Assembly (NCBI GenBank): GCA_021014325.1
Contig: CM037471.1
Coordinates: 16,016,818 to 16,080,817, forward strand
Length of the DNA stretch: 64,000 nucleotides
Source of the DNA: Plazaster borealis
Lineage: Eukaryota; Echinodermata; Asteroidea; Forcipulatida; Labidiasteridae
Reading direction: 5' to 3'
The notes beneath the pieces are model-generated. The model was not told where the DNA came from, searched no databases, and saw only the letters and a list, made by a program, of their open reading frames with translations. Positions 37,611 to 50,142 of the stretch are shown here, piece by piece (position 1 is the first letter of the stretch; every line of letters begins with the position of its first letter). The position numbers were made by a program, and so were the translations under genes.

Positions 37611-39970
37611 TGAGGGCACTGAGGGCACTCTTACATAGATTGCTGTATGAGGGCACTGAGGGCACTCTTACATAGATTGCTGTATGAGGGCACTGAGGGC
37701 ACTCTTACATAGATTGCTGTATGAGGGCACTGAGGGCATTCTTACATAGATTGCTGTATGAGGGCACTGAGGGCACTCATACATTTATTGCTGTATGAGG
37801 GCACTGAGTCACTCTTACATAGTTTGCTGTATGAGGGCACTGAGGGCACTCTTACGTGGATTGCTGTATGAGGGCACTGAGGGCACTCTTACATAGATTG
37901 CTGTATGAGGGCACTGAGGGCACTCTTACATAGATTGCTGTATGAGGGCACTGAGGGTATTCTTACATAGATTGCTGTATGAGGGCACTGAGGGCATTCT
38001 TACATAGATTGCTGTATGAGGGCACTGAGGGCACTCTTACATAGATTGCTGTATGAGGGCACTGAGGGCACTCTTACATAGATTGCTGTATGAGGGCACT
38101 GAGGGCACTCTTACATAGATTGCTGTATGAGGGCACTGAGGGCATTCTTACATAGATTGCTGTATGAGGGCACTGAGGGCATTCTTACATAGATTGCTGT
38201 ATGAGGGCACTGAGGGCATTCTTACATAGATTGCTGTATGAGGGCACTGAGGGCACTCTTACATAGATTGCTGTATGAGGGCACTGAGGGCATTCTTACA
38301 TAGATTGCTGTATGAGGGCACTGAGGGCACTCTTACATAGATTGCTGTATGAGGGCACTGAGGGCATTCTTACATAGATTGCTGTATGAGGGCACTGAGG
38401 GCACTCTTACGTGGATTGCCGTATGAGGGCACTGAGGGCAGTCTTACGTGGATTGCTGTATGAGGGCACCGATGCACTCTTACATAGATTGCTGTATGAG
38501 GGCACTGAGGGCACTCTTACATAGATTACTGTATGAGGGCACTGAGGGCACTCTTACATGGATTGCTGTATGAGGGCACCGATGCACTCTTACATAGATT
38601 GCTGTATGAGGGCGCTGAGGGCACTCGTACATAGATTGCTGTATGAGGGCACTGAGGGCACTCTTACATGGATTGCTGTATGAGGGCACCGATGCACTCT
38701 TACATAGATTGCTGAATGAGGGTACTGAGGGCACTCTTACATAGATTGCTGTATGAGGGCACTGAGGGCACTCTAACATAGATTGCTGTATGAGGGCACT
38801 GAGGGCACTCTTACATAGATTGCTGTATGAGGGCACTGAGGGCACTCTTACATAGATTGCTGTATGAGGGCACTGAGGGCACTCTTACATAGATTGCTGT
38901 ATGAGGGCACTGAGGGCATTCTTACATAGATTGCTGTATGAGGGCACTGAGGGCACTCATACATTTATTGCTGTATGAGGGCACTGAGTCACTCTTACAT
39001 AGTTTGCTGTATGAGGGCACTGAGGGCACTCTTACGTGGATTGCTGTATGAGGGCACTGAGGGCACTCTTACATAGATTGCTGTATGAGGGCACTGAGGG
39101 CACTCTTACATAGATTGCTGTATGAGGGCACTGAGGGTATTCTTACATAGATTGCTGTATGAGGGCACTGAGGGCATTCTTACATAGATTGCTGTATGAG
39201 GGCACTGAGGGCACTCTTACATAGATTGCTGTATGAGGGCACTGAGGGCACTCTTACATAGATTGCTGTATGAGGGCACTGAGGGCACTCTTACATAGAT
39301 TGCTGTATGAGGGCACTGAGGGCATTCTTACATAGATTGCTGTATGAGGGCACTGAGGGCATTCTTACATAGATTGCTGTATGAGGGCACTGAGGGCATT
39401 CTTACATAGATTGCTGTATGAGGGCACTGAGGGCACTCTTACATAGATTGCTGTATGAGGGCACTGAGGGCATTCTTACATAGATTGCTGTATGAGGGCA
39501 CTGAGGGCACTCTTACATAGATTGCTGTATGAGGGCACTGAGGGCATTCTTACATAGATTGCTGTATGAGGGCACTGAGGGCACTCTTACGTGGATTGCC
39601 GTATGAGGGCACTGAGGGCAGTCTTACGTGGATTGCTGTATGAGGGCACCGATGCACTCTTACATAGATTGCTGTATGAGGGCACTGAGGGCACTCTTAC
39701 ATAGATTACTGTATGAGGGCACTGAGGGCACTCTTACATGGATTGCTGTATGAGGGCACCGATGCACTCTTACATAGATTGCTGTATGAGGGCGCTGAGG
39801 GCACTCGTACATAGATTGCTGTATGAGGGCACTGAGGGCACTCTTACATGGATTGCTGTATGAGGGCACCGATGCACTCTTACATAGATTGCTGAATGAG
39901 GGTACTGAGGGCACTCTTACATAGATTGCTGTATGAGGGCACTGAGGGCACTCTAACATAGATTGCTGTA
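37611..39970. repeat. Two tandem copies of a 1180-bp higher-order unit
   Basis: Variant units occur in identical order at a fixed 1180-bp offset: the GAGGGTATTC variant at 37953 and 39133, the CATACATTTATT variant at 37778 and 38958, GATTACTG at 38524 and 39704, TGCTGAATGAGGGTACTG at 38710 and 39890, and CTCTAACATAG at 38771 and 39951. Before about 37611 and after about 39970 the two registers diverge. The copies look almost identical by eye. Confidence 0.88.
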
Positions 39971-40069
39971 TGAGGGCACTGAGGGCACTCTAACATAGAT
40001 TGCTGTATGAGGGCACTGAGGGCACTCGTACATAGATTGCTGTATGAGGGCACTCGTACATAGATTGCT

Positions 40070-40125
40070 ATATGAGGGCCCACATACATTTATTGGTGTA
40101 CATGTATGATGGCCCTCATACATAG
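40070..40125. repeat. Inverted partial unit at array end
   Basis: TATGAGGGCCCACATACAT is followed after a short spacer by CATGTATGATGGCCCTCATA, an inverted copy of the unit core marking the right end of the minisatellite. Confidence 0.6.
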
Positions 40126-41795
40126 ATTGCTTGAAATGTTTAGAAATTTGCTGTTGTGGCATTACTTTTAGAATGATGATTATTCTGACCACACCAAGTA
40201 TTCACAGCACCATAACCGACCTCCAATTTAATTAACCAACGATGTTATCTGGTTACTTGAAACAGTCCGTTGGTAGTTGCTCTTATCAAAAGTAAACGGT
40301 ACACGGAAGCGGCCCCCTAATCAACCAAATGTAAAACAAATTTGTTTGTACAGAAACGTCCTGATTTAAAAGAGCTTCTTTTCCTAAACTCCCGTAAAAA
40401 ACTGAGGGTTAAATACATTTTTTTGCATGGACGCCAAAACACTCACACCTGACATCAGATGAAGCAGCTTTTAATTTTTTTTATAGGCCTTTGTCGGAAA
40501 GTTGGTTGCTCAAATTAATAGTTATTTGTTGTCCTGAAAACGCTCAAATCTTACAAGAGATCCTCCATAATCTGTCAAAAATAAGAGCACCCTACGCCGC
40601 GAAAGGTTTTTAGTCGCAAATACGGCCCTTCATCTCTGTCCCACCCTAAAACGTTTGCCCTAGATCTTCTGTTGTTCAGCAGCATTGCCATCGTTTGGAA
40701 TTTGTGGTCAAAGCACTTACTTACATGACAAGAGCTGCAGTTTGTAGTCATATATTTTATACAACCAGAAAACTATAGCAAAAAAAAACACAACAACCCA
40801 AAACCACGCACACATCCCACGCTCTTCTTGATTATTGTTTATTTTTATCTTTGCCTCATGCTTATTTTGTTACAAATTGATTTAGGTTTTTTCCCGCTTC
40901 TCCGGAGAAAACCCTTAGCCACAGCACAGTTGTTCATCTATGGATCAACGTTGAAGTATTAAACCCACCTTCTTAACAAACTATTCGCCAGTTTTCTCTT
41001 TTTCGGAACAATGTTTTAACTTTGAATTTTACTGTGCAACAAATAATGGTTTACGTTCACATGATTCCGTGACGTCAACTTTGTCAAAATGATTGTGTCT
41101 TGAATGAGTTGTAAAAATTGTGCTATTAATTGTCAGTGGAAAGTTGAAGTAACATGTCGTTGGCATTCTGCAAACTCAGAGAACGTTGGTTTTGAGTATT
41201 TTACCCCACAATTTACCTTTGCTGACCCCAATAAAAACTAAAAGAACACTTCGGTTTCAGCCTAAACGCGACTGAGTGGTATTGCGATTTGGTAGCCCAA
41301 AACACGCCAAGTTCCTTTCAAAACCACCCTTCACGGACTACCATTAAATTTATAGTAATTGGAAATTTGATCGTAAATTGAGTTATATGGACATAAAACG
41401 CCATTGCCGCATTCAAGAACACCGTTCAATCTTACAAGATCAATAGTTCCCCATCTCATAGATTGAAATACTTATCTTTTCATCTTATGCGACCTTTTGA
41501 AGTCTGTGGTTATTAATATTAACTGCTTATGAAATCAAGGAGTCTTCAAATTCGTGTGAACCTGAGCTAATGAAGCACGGGGCCATAATAGTGACGTGTA
41601 GTTGCATGTTGATCATGTTTGTTGGCGGCGTACTCGGAGTGGGTTGTTTAAAGAAAATCACACGATTAAACATTGTATTATTATCATCTTTATTATTTTT
41701 ACTGAGAAATATAGTTGTATTTTTAGAGAAACGAAAGATTACACACTCACTATTTTAACAGCACCAAAACCTGGAGATGTAAGGTACGTCTCGAA
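40126..41795. other. No gene recognised
   Basis: Unique-looking sequence with short A runs. No exon or bounded repeat was recognised. Confidence 0.45.
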
Positions 41796-42126
41796 ACTGA
41801 TTTGTCAAACACAATGGGTCGGACATACTGGTTTGTCAAACACAAAGGCTCGGACATACTGGTTTGTCAAACACAATGGGTCGGACATACTATACTGGTT
41901 TGTCAAACACAATGGGTCGGACATAGTACTGGTTTGTCAAACACAATGGGTCGGACATACTACTGGTTTGTCAAACACAATGGGTCGGACATACTGGATT
42001 GTCAAACACAATGGGTCGGATATACTGGTTTGTCAAACACAAAGGGTCGGATATACTGGTTTGTCAAACACAATGGGGACATAAGGGGTTGTCCAACATT
42101 GGTCGGACATACTGATTTGTCAAAAT
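41796..42126 (+). repeat. 31-bp tandem array, left part
   Basis: About nine units built on TTTGTCAAACACAATGGGTC followed by GGACATACTGG, with small length variants (extra TATACT or AGTACT). The array resumes at 44456 beyond a SINE and a hAT-like element. Overlapping frames of 111-160 codons across it are repeat artefacts. Confidence 0.92.
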
Positions 42127-42530
42127 ATAATAAATAATAAAAATAGTGGCTTCTATAGCGCACATATCCGTCACTCGGTGACGCTCAAGGCGCTTTAAAG
42201 TTCATTATTTTCCTGCAAGGTATTGTGGAGCTACGTTTTTGAAGTATGAAACCAGGCCTTTACATAGCTCCATGTAATGGTTTACAAGGTGCTGTGGCGC
42301 AATATGCTGCTGATCAAACCAGGAACACCGGGGCGAACCCCTTCTCTTTTTGATAAGTGCACTGGGTTCTTTTACGTGCATTACACAACACACGGGACCT
42401 ACGGCTTAACGTTCCATACACGAAGGACGAAGCATGTGGTTAAGTGTCTTGCTTCAGGACACAAGGGGTTAGTGTCAACACCAGAGCTTGAGTTCGGTGT
42501 TCTTATCCGCTCGGCCACGACACTCCAATG
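42127..42530 (-). mobile_element. tRNA-Leu-derived SINE (family 3), body and head
   Basis: On the minus strand it starts with a tRNA-like head: GGCCGAGCGGATAAGAACAC, then CCGAACTCAAGCTCTGG, like a Leu tRNA with a CAA anticodon. Next come a CTTGTGTCCTGAAGCAAGAC-type block, AAGAACCCAGTGCACTTATC and a (T/A)TTATTA tail at 42127-42142. The extreme 5' end continues at 44439-44456 past the inserted hAT-like element. It sits inside the 31-bp array. Several short frames in it are artefacts. Confidence 0.82.
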
Positions 42531-44438
42531 CAGCGGCGGCGGAACACTTTTAAAAGTGGGGGGCCCTTTTTTTTGCATACGTATTTTATTTCCATTTGCA
42601 CAACATAGGTATGTAGGCACACACCGGCTATGTTGGGCTACTTTGGGGGTACAAGATAGACCCACACATGACTCTGAAGGTCTTCCAGGAGTAGAGTAGA
42701 CCAATCCCTAAAATAAACCGTCAAATTTGGCCGTTATCGAGGATTTTCAAATAACTAAGTTCACATGATTTATCTGAACCAATTCTTTTACGCAGATAAA
42801 TCACAAGATCTTTGGAGTTAATTTTACTTTCAGCGATCTAAAAAGTGTATTACTGAACCAATTTCAACCAGGGTTGCTTGGAGTATTGAGACCACGTGAC
42901 TATTAAAATAAAATTTTGACTATTGACCTGAAGACAGCGCAGAAAGTGGTTTATGAGAGTTGTTGATTGTTAATGTAAATAAATTATGGTGGTGTTTCAG
43001 TGGGTGTGTTGTTCATCCTACCTTTTACAGAAATCAAAACAGGACAAAACAAGGTCACAATATTGCACCAAACTATACACGTTTCACTTTCAGATATAAA
43101 AAAAATGTACAGGGCAGCGACCCACACCACCCGGTACTCAGAGCTACATTCTACCTTGCACTTCAAAGGAGGACATTACAGTGTTGACTTGTTTTTAATT
43201 AAGATGGATTTTAAACCATTTATGGGTGTGATGAGCTAGCACACATCAGTGATTCAGTGCAAATCAAGGAACCTTTGAAAAAATAAACACTTTCGCGGTA
43301 ATGCGCCATCATGTTCGGGCGTGCTATTAAAACTAATGGACCATCGCACCAGTCCTCAGTAAACTTTGAGAAACCTAATTTGCAAAGTGAATAGTGATTA
43401 GGGCCTACGTGGTGGTCATGTTCATGGACGGTGAAACTTGTTTTCAAAGTGAAACACAATTGTCATTATCATCGGCGTTTGTACGAATCAGCAAAAATTC
43501 CCCTTGAAAAAATAATCGAGAACCACAAACTAGAAAAAGTAAAGGTAACACTATCGATTTAACTATAGGAATCAAACTGGAATAATAAAACAAGAATATT
43601 TTTTTGTTTGGGGGGGATAAAAAAAGAAACTTGAAGAAAACCCAAATTAACAGTTATCCGATCGCGCAACATTGCACTCGAGAGGCACTGGCGTAGTCCC
43701 TTGGGCTACGTGAGTATGATAAAGAAAAATTTTAAAATACTATATATAATGTCACATACAAGTCATGTAGTCGTGTACGCGTCGAGGGTGGGTCGTTTCG
43801 CATCATTTTACCATTGCCGGTAAAATATGAGCTGCTTAACTAAATATACTATAAATATTTTCGGGGCCTATAGTAAAGATGACCATCGGGGTTATTATCA
43901 GATGTATATGGTGAGCCTTATTAAAATGGGAGACTACATTTAAAAAAACATCTGACACTACATTGCGGCTAAGGCTGTAACTGCGGCTGGTGCATGCTAA
44001 CGGCTTCTAGTGGGAATAACGCACGGAGAGACACGTTGTGGCGCAGCCGGGATTCCGGAACCAGCCCGCTATAAAGTCGGCCTATTTTTACACCCGATCG
44101 CTAGTCTCGTGTGTGCTGGTTAATGGCCCGGCCATGCGGTAGGCTACACTACTCGCACCAGCGGTGACTCGCACTGCAGGACTGGTGAAATGTGCATCGT
44201 GGGCCATTACTATTAACTATAATCTATTGTCCGGGGATGGCAACTCACCTAAGTTTGGCGTTAATTGCTGTTTTTTGTTATATGAATAAGATTATTTTGA
44301 GAAATGTAAAGGTGTGTATAATATTACAAACAGGGTTGTCAGTGAACCATAACTTGGTTTCAATAGCTCGATAAAAAGTGGGGGGGGGGGGCAAAATGAC
44401 TACATTTTCGGCCCCCCCCCCCGGTTCCGCCGCCGGTG
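42531..44438. mobile_element. hAT-like non-autonomous element, 1908 bp
   Basis: Termini CAGCGGCGGCGGAAC and (reverse complement of right end) CACCGGCGGCGGAAC are inverted. They are flanked by the 8-bp duplication CTCCAATG at 42523-42530 and 44439-44446. G- and C-runs lie just inside both ends. It interrupts the tRNA-Leu SINE. The 1.8-kb interior has no transposase frame and only short open frames, so it would depend on a transposase elsewhere. Confidence 0.88.
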
Positions 44439-44456
44439 CTCCAATGGGCCGGTGTT
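44439..44456 (-). mobile_element. Displaced 5' end of the tRNA-Leu SINE
   Basis: After the second CTCCAATG, a few more bases (GGGCCGGTGT) complete the SINE head before the 31-bp array resumes. Confidence 0.55.
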
Positions 44457-44990
44457 TGTAAAACACCGGGTTGGACATACTGGTTAGTCAAACACATTGG
44501 GTCGGACATACCGGACAGTCAAACACATTGGGTCGGATATAATGGGTTGTCAAACATGGGTCGGACATAATGGCTTGTCGTACACAATGGGTCCAACATA
44601 CTGGCCTGACAAACACAATGGGTCAGATAAACTCGTTGTTTCTGTCACAATAGATCGTGCAAGTCGTGTGCGTATTAGAACGATCTTGGGACCACTTTGG
44701 TCCGTCGTATTCCCGGTACGTTAGCGTTAGGGAAACAAACTTGCGCTCTTTAACAGGTCCCAATGTACGAAAACGCGCGAGACTAGCACAGTCTATGGTT
44801 CGGACATACTTGTTTGTCAAACACAATGGGTAGGACATACTTGTTTGTCGTACACAATGGGTCGTTCATCCTGGTTTCTCGGGTATATTTTTCGTTGGAC
44901 ACAGTGTTGGTTCGGAATATATGAGTAGCTATAATGATTTTTTTCTATAATTTTGGCCGCACACAAAGGGATGGAATGGGTCGGTCATCC
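44456..44990 (+). repeat. 31-bp tandem array, right part (degenerate)
   Basis: Continues the same unit (ACACATTGGGTCGGACATAC, GGTTTGTC/GGCTTGTC forms) at about 44470-44635 and 44795-44985, with about 150 bp of other sequence between. Confidence 0.8.
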
Positions 44991-44999
44991 CCGACAATC

Positions 45000-45250
45000 A
45001 TCATCCTTCGTCCTTAGACGGAATAGTAGAAGCAGCTTTGATGAAATGGTGCCAGGTTGCTTTATCCCTCATGAGTTGTTGGGTCTCGTTCAGGTTGAGA
45101 TTTGTGTCTTTGGTGATGGTGTCTGGATAGCACATTTTCCTCCTGTCACGATTTGGATGTCCGCCAGAAGGACAAACTTGGCCATATTGGAGATAATGAG
45201 CCAATATAGCAGATTTTACATCCCGTCTAGCCCCGATTGAAGCGAATGGA
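45000..45250 (-). pseudogene. Possible LINE pol C-terminal remnant (minus)
   Basis: Part of a 156-codon minus-strand frame. Its last 70 residues include GGHPNRDRRKMC, then TITKDTNL and LNETQQLMRDKATWHHFIKA. This resembles the final block of many LINE polyproteins (RGRP..., D..., ...RD...W...). Upstream residues in the frame are not recognisable. Moderately speculative. Confidence 0.35.
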
Positions 45251-45713
45251 ACTACAGCTGATCTTATTGTTTGTGAATACGTTAAGATTACAAATTGCAG
45301 ATGCCCGTTTACAGTCGTAACGCTCCGTTCACTCCATATACCTGAAATATTGCCTTTCGCGAGAATACCTACAAGAGATGGACTCAGTAAAGTTCTTCTT
45401 AAAGTATACAGACCGATTTGTACAATTTGTACAAGTAGTTGTATAGATAAAAGAACAACAAATACTGGCAAACGGTAGAGGAGACAGAATATTTTGTTTA
45501 CAGGTAACTAACCCAGCATGGAGATATGGTTTCATGTTGCTCTATTTTATAGTGGGAATGCCCTGATCTGCGAACCATACATTCTCGACACAATTACTAA
45601 AACTTGAAAGAAGTCTCGTCCTTTCTAGCATTTTAGCTTTTGGAAAAATCGATATGTTTTGCGCAATTCGATTAATTGAACAACATACCAAGGTAACAGA
45701 ATTCAGATTTATA
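45251..45713. other. No gene recognised
   Basis: Nothing specific seen. Confidence 0.4.
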
Positions 45714-45721
45714 CGTATATG

Positions 45722-45982
45722 TAGGCCCGTAGCCAGGGATTGGGGGCGAATATGAATTTGGGGGGGGGGGCGAAAATGAAAGAAAGTTTCGGCGCATAAG
45801 CGGGGAGTTGGACATTTTTTGAAAATGAAGGCCCAATTCAAGCCATTTGGTCCTTTTTGCGCTTATTTTTGCACAAATTTGGTTTTATTTTGGGTGAACT
45901 TTTTCTTCTTCTATTTTTGATTTGGGGGACTTTTTAAAAATTTGGTTTGGTGGGGGGGGGGGGTCCCCCAGTTACGGGCCTG
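45722..45982. mobile_element. hAT-like MITE, 261 bp
   Basis: The left end TAGGCCCGTAGCCAGGG pairs with the right end (reverse complement CAGGCCCGTAACTGGGG). Flanks CGTATATG (45714-45721) and CGTAAATG (45983-45990) form an 8-bp duplication with one mismatch. G runs lie inside both ends. Confidence 0.8.
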
Positions 45983-45990
45983 CGTAAATG

Positions 45991-48589
45991 TTTAGAAAAC
46001 TTCCCGTTTAGGCAAACACGAAGATAATTATCTCGTCACTTGATTTGTGTTCGTTTTTGGTTTCGAGGAAATCTTAAGTCGGTGTAAAACTGAATTTGAA
46101 ATACCTGTGCTTTACATTCTAATTAGTTGTTTCTCGGTCGTGTAAACTGATGTCTATACACATCTGATTTGTTTATTTCATCCGTCCCAGTCCCGATTCC
46201 AATTTCCAGATAACCTAAACACTGTAATACAATCTACAGAGACGTTTTAATATCTTTAGTCAGCATTATTTACGGTCCGAGCTGCATATATCAATGTCGA
46301 ATTAATTTAGCGTCTTCAGAGAAAAGAACAATTAGTTATTTATTTGTAGAATGAGTTGCAAATGCGCCATTGTTGAAATCACTTCAGCTATCCCTGAGGT
46401 TAAAGATTCTGTCAATACCTTCCAATCAAAGGCTTTATTGTTTAAAGAAGATCGTGGGCTAAATTCAGTCTAATAAATCATGTCGTTTTTGCCCGAAAAA
46501 CTAGCATCATTATTTTTGCGGTATGTAACTGACTTTCCAACCTCCTACTTGACAGTTTTATTTAAATAATCGAGTCGGATGCCTGTGTGTTTATGTTGAA
46601 CTAACCCTAACCCTAACGAGGTTAACGGAATGATAAATAACAATATTACAACACATTCCTATCTCTGTGCAAGTCTGGTGCGTCAGTCAGCTTAATTATA
46701 TTGTCGCTCTTGTTCAGTCTGCATGGCGATGCCAACATGAACACTTTTGGAGAGCTTTATTGTTTAACCGCCATAAAATTAGTTTGCTCTCAGTATAATT
46801 TGCTAGACTTCGACTTCAATTGTAATGACTAACCTGCATTTTCAGAAAAAAAGAAAGTCATTTGTAACAAAATGAAAGACCCGATGGTGGTCCTTTTTTT
46901 TACCATGGTAATGTTAACCTTCTCTCCATATGAAGGTGTTTTGTTGAATTTATGACTTCCATATGGTGGCCCTGAAGGGACATCGCATATATCGCAAATA
47001 ATGTGCGCAGACGTATGCAATATGTCGTGAAATCAATCGAAAATAATATGTGCGCAGACGTGTGCGAATATAATGTGCGATGTCGTAAATTTTATTTCAT
47101 ACTTAATATGGTTGCCATATTTTTGTTGTTATTTATTTTTCTAAAATTTTGTCATTAGCATACTTTGACATTTCTTCCAAGATTGTAATTTTGAACATGT
47201 TAGTTTATAACTCTTTATGTCGAGTAGTGATACAAAGTGTTACGTAATCAAAGCGCCACAGCATCTGTTTTGGAATATAATGCTCCAAACAAAACAAAAT
47301 GGTGCGATGACATAATAAGATAAAAATAAAGTCATTTTATTCCTTGTGTCATAATTTTATCGCGGGCACTTTTGAATAAGATTTAAGATGACCACCACAC
47401 ACCATACATCTTTTATGAACCACAGTATGGTATGTCTGCCGTTGAAAAGTTCATTCTCAGTAAGTATGCAGGGAAATACGTGTATAGAAGCACAAACATT
47501 AGTCGCTCGGAACAAAGACAAATCAGTTGTGAAATCACATTATTCCACCTCCCCTTGTTTGCTTTCCAAAGGGACCAATGAATCGTAACCGTACGAAAGT
47601 CCAGCATGTGAAGGAAATCCAATAATAAAACAGATGCAAATGGAAATGCTTTTAGTCGTGACAGAGTCTCTATGACTTTTATTAGTGGTTCAAAATTGGT
47701 TTCAGTATGTTATTTTTCAGGATGTGGCAAAGAAAAATCGAGTTGAATAACATATAAACAGTATCTTTAGATGTTTTTTGTTATAGATTCAGCAACGCTA
47801 TGTCCGCTTTTAAAGTGGTTTATACCAAAGAAAAGATTTTACTGAATTTGTTTGCTATAAAAACTCACGATTATATACTGATTCCATTAATTTTCAAATG
47901 CAAAAATTCGACCAGATTACAAAGCGATGAGTAACTTGAACTGACAATGAAAGTCTGATTAGATTATAAAACGATCAATTTTCACTGTTAAAAATGGAAC
48001 TCCTTTATTATCATGATACTCTTTAAGTGCTCGAAAAGTTTGCTTGACATAAATGTACGTAGTACCGTACGCAAGAATTTGGAACATACTACGTGTGTCA
48101 ATCCGATCTGTACATTGTGGTGTTACAAGGCAAGTTAAACATTGATGCCATAATAATGAAATGTTAACTTAACATAAGTAACTATAATTCTCTCAAATGA
48201 ACATAAAGTGACCACATGCTCTACACAAAATTTCACATTGACAGTTTTGTGTTGCATTTCATGCAAACTTGAAGATTTAAACATGAGAGTATACTTTCCC
48301 AAATCTAATCCGGTAGCATCCCCCTAAGGGTCTTTGATTGGCGCGTCCAAGCAAAACTTCAAAGTCCATTAGGCGTAATCTCTGGTGAATTTGGGGAAAT
48401 GAAAGCTGTTTAGAGATTTATGACTCGTTCAATTATTAAACGTTAATGTTTTGGAGCTAGGGACATTTTTGACGCCTACCGTCACACTCATCAATCATCC
48501 CGACATGGATTTTAAAACAAAACCAATGTGTGGTGCAAACATTTCATTCATCATCCCGTAGGTTCATGTTGTGAATCACTGTCTATCCC
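45991..48589. other. No gene recognised; short local repeats
   Basis: Contains a short CCCTAA run near 46603-46616 and a direct repeat at about 46995-47090 (TGTGCGCAGACGT twice with surrounding similarity). Otherwise AT-rich and unassigned. Confidence 0.45.
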
Positions 48590-49520
48590 GTTTGAGAGAA
48601 AACAAATAATACTAATGGGTGATTATAACATAAATTATTGCAATCTGATACCGATATTGCTTTGCAAAATTTCATGACTATTCTTGATTCTCAATCATTC
48701 TATATCCCACCATAAACAAACCTACTAGGATTACTACTGATAGTGCATAATTGATAATATCCTGACAAATGATTATTTAAACCACACTGCAGGGGTTCTG
48801 ATAACTGACATCAGTGACCACCTACCAGTATTTTTAATTATTGATAATCATTAGAGAGAGTTCTCAGACTACTTATTAAATGTAAAAGGCGGGTATGATA
48901 ATGATAGTATTGGTATTGAAAACTTTATTCATGATCTGAATGAGACTGATTGGGATTATAAACTGTCAGTGAATGATATCCACTGTATGTACGACAATTT
49001 CTTGGCTCATGTTAAGCAACTTCCTGTGCTTGATGTTAAATATCGTTATGATAAATCTAAGTCTCCTTGGATGTCCGAGGGTATCTGCAATTCTATCAGG
49101 AGGAAAAATCACTTGTACAAGAAGTTTCTGAAAACCCGTACTTCGCAAAACAAATCTAATTATACTCTGTATAAAAATAAACTGAGCTCTGTTATAAAAT
49201 TATCTAAGAAAAACTACTTATGCAAAAATTTAATCAGGAAAAAAATAACATCAAAGGTACATGGAAACTCATAAATTTATTACTCAATAAGCATAAACAA
49301 AAATTGAACCCTACTTATTTTTGTACCGATAGAAACAAAATTACCGATAGCAAAGAAATTGCTGATGTCTTTAACAAGTACTTTGTTAGGGAGCAACCTT
49401 GCCAGTGAGCTACCATTATGTAACACTCCTGTTGAAACATTCCTTACTACAAGATGTTCGAATTCACTCTTCTTGACACCCATTACGCAAGAAGAGATTG
49501 TGGACACTCTAAACAAGATT
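48590..49520 (+). pseudogene. LINE B remnant, endonuclease and linker
   Basis: CR1/L2-like non-LTR retrotransposon. Near 48618 a frame reads MGDYNIN (endonuclease GDFN motif). Near 48804 it reads TDISDHLPVF (catalytic SDH block). The frame at 48969-49274 includes KSKSPWMSEGICNSIRRKN and YTLYKNKLSSVIKLSKKNY, followed in another frame by GTWKLINLLLNK and ITDSKEIADVFNKYF. Near 49483-49520 it reads ITQEEIVDTLNKI, the lead-in to RT. Stops and one or more frameshifts disrupt it. A hAT-like element is inserted at 49521. Confidence 0.85.
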
Positions 49521-50142
49521 CAGCGGCGTAGCTAGAAATTTTTCGGTGGGGGGGGGGGGGCACAGGGGGGGGGCATTGCTTCCAAGTGGGTGGCCCAGGG
49601 AGAATGGGTGTGTCAGTGGTGGGGGTCATGTACTCCTAGCCCTAGAACTATGAGGTTTGATCCGCTATCGTCTCCACGAACCTCAGAGTGACATGTACAA
49701 AATCCTATTAGACACTTGTTGCCATTCACATTTAAATGCACCTGGGTTCTCTTTAGAAACCGGATCTCGCAAAAATTAGGCTCTACGTGTTTTTTGTTCT
49801 CACAGTGAGCTCGGCGCGGGTCCAGAAAATCCACTCCTCAAAAAAAAAAGTTAAAATCTCACTGTTTTTCAGAATCCTCGCCTTCCGGTAGCAATATGGC
49901 CGCCGCCGTAATCGCTGGTAACGATAACCAACGGTTCATGTACAAAACATTGGTTTATTTGGACCATCGTTGTGCGTAGCATAACTTTTTGTTCTCTCCG
50001 GCATGTAGGTAATCAATGGTTTGCAGCGCGCAACGCTGGCAATTACCAACGGCTTATGTTTCAACCTCGTTCCCATGGTGTACGATCTCGCCGCGCCATT
50101 TTGTTTTCTTTCCCAGAATGCCTTGCTCGATTATACACCCTG

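Larger units (their letters stand above)
35371..40125. repeat. 37-bp minisatellite array, about 4.75 kb
   Basis: Tandem units of GAGGGCACT + GAGGGCACT + CTTACATAGATTGCTGTAT (9 + 9 + 19 bp). Units at both edges lack one 9-bp block and are 28 bp, so the 37-mer probably arose by duplication of GAGGGCACT. Variant units carry GCATTC, CATACATTTATT, ACGTGG, GAGTCACT or ACCGATGCACT. Several minus-strand open frames of 60-121 codons exist only because the unit lacks stops in that phase, and they are not genes. The array ends at the right with an inverted partial unit. Confidence 0.97.

Noticed and set aside
35371..40125. CRISPR array
   Set aside because: Repeats are directly adjacent with no unique spacers, and the context is eukaryotic.
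36044..40192. Minus-strand repetitive frames of 60-121 codons across the minisatellite
   Set aside because: Translation of a 37-bp repeat. Variant units (35 and 28 bp) break the frame, as expected of non-coding DNA.
41602..42137. Overlapping frames of 160 and 111 codons
   Set aside because: They read through the 31-bp array; the repeated GLSNTMGRTYWFVKHNGSD-type text is an artefact.
46603..46616. Telomere or chromosome end (CCCTAA)
   Set aside because: Only two units in unique DNA; the longer run at 52136 lies inside a mobile element.
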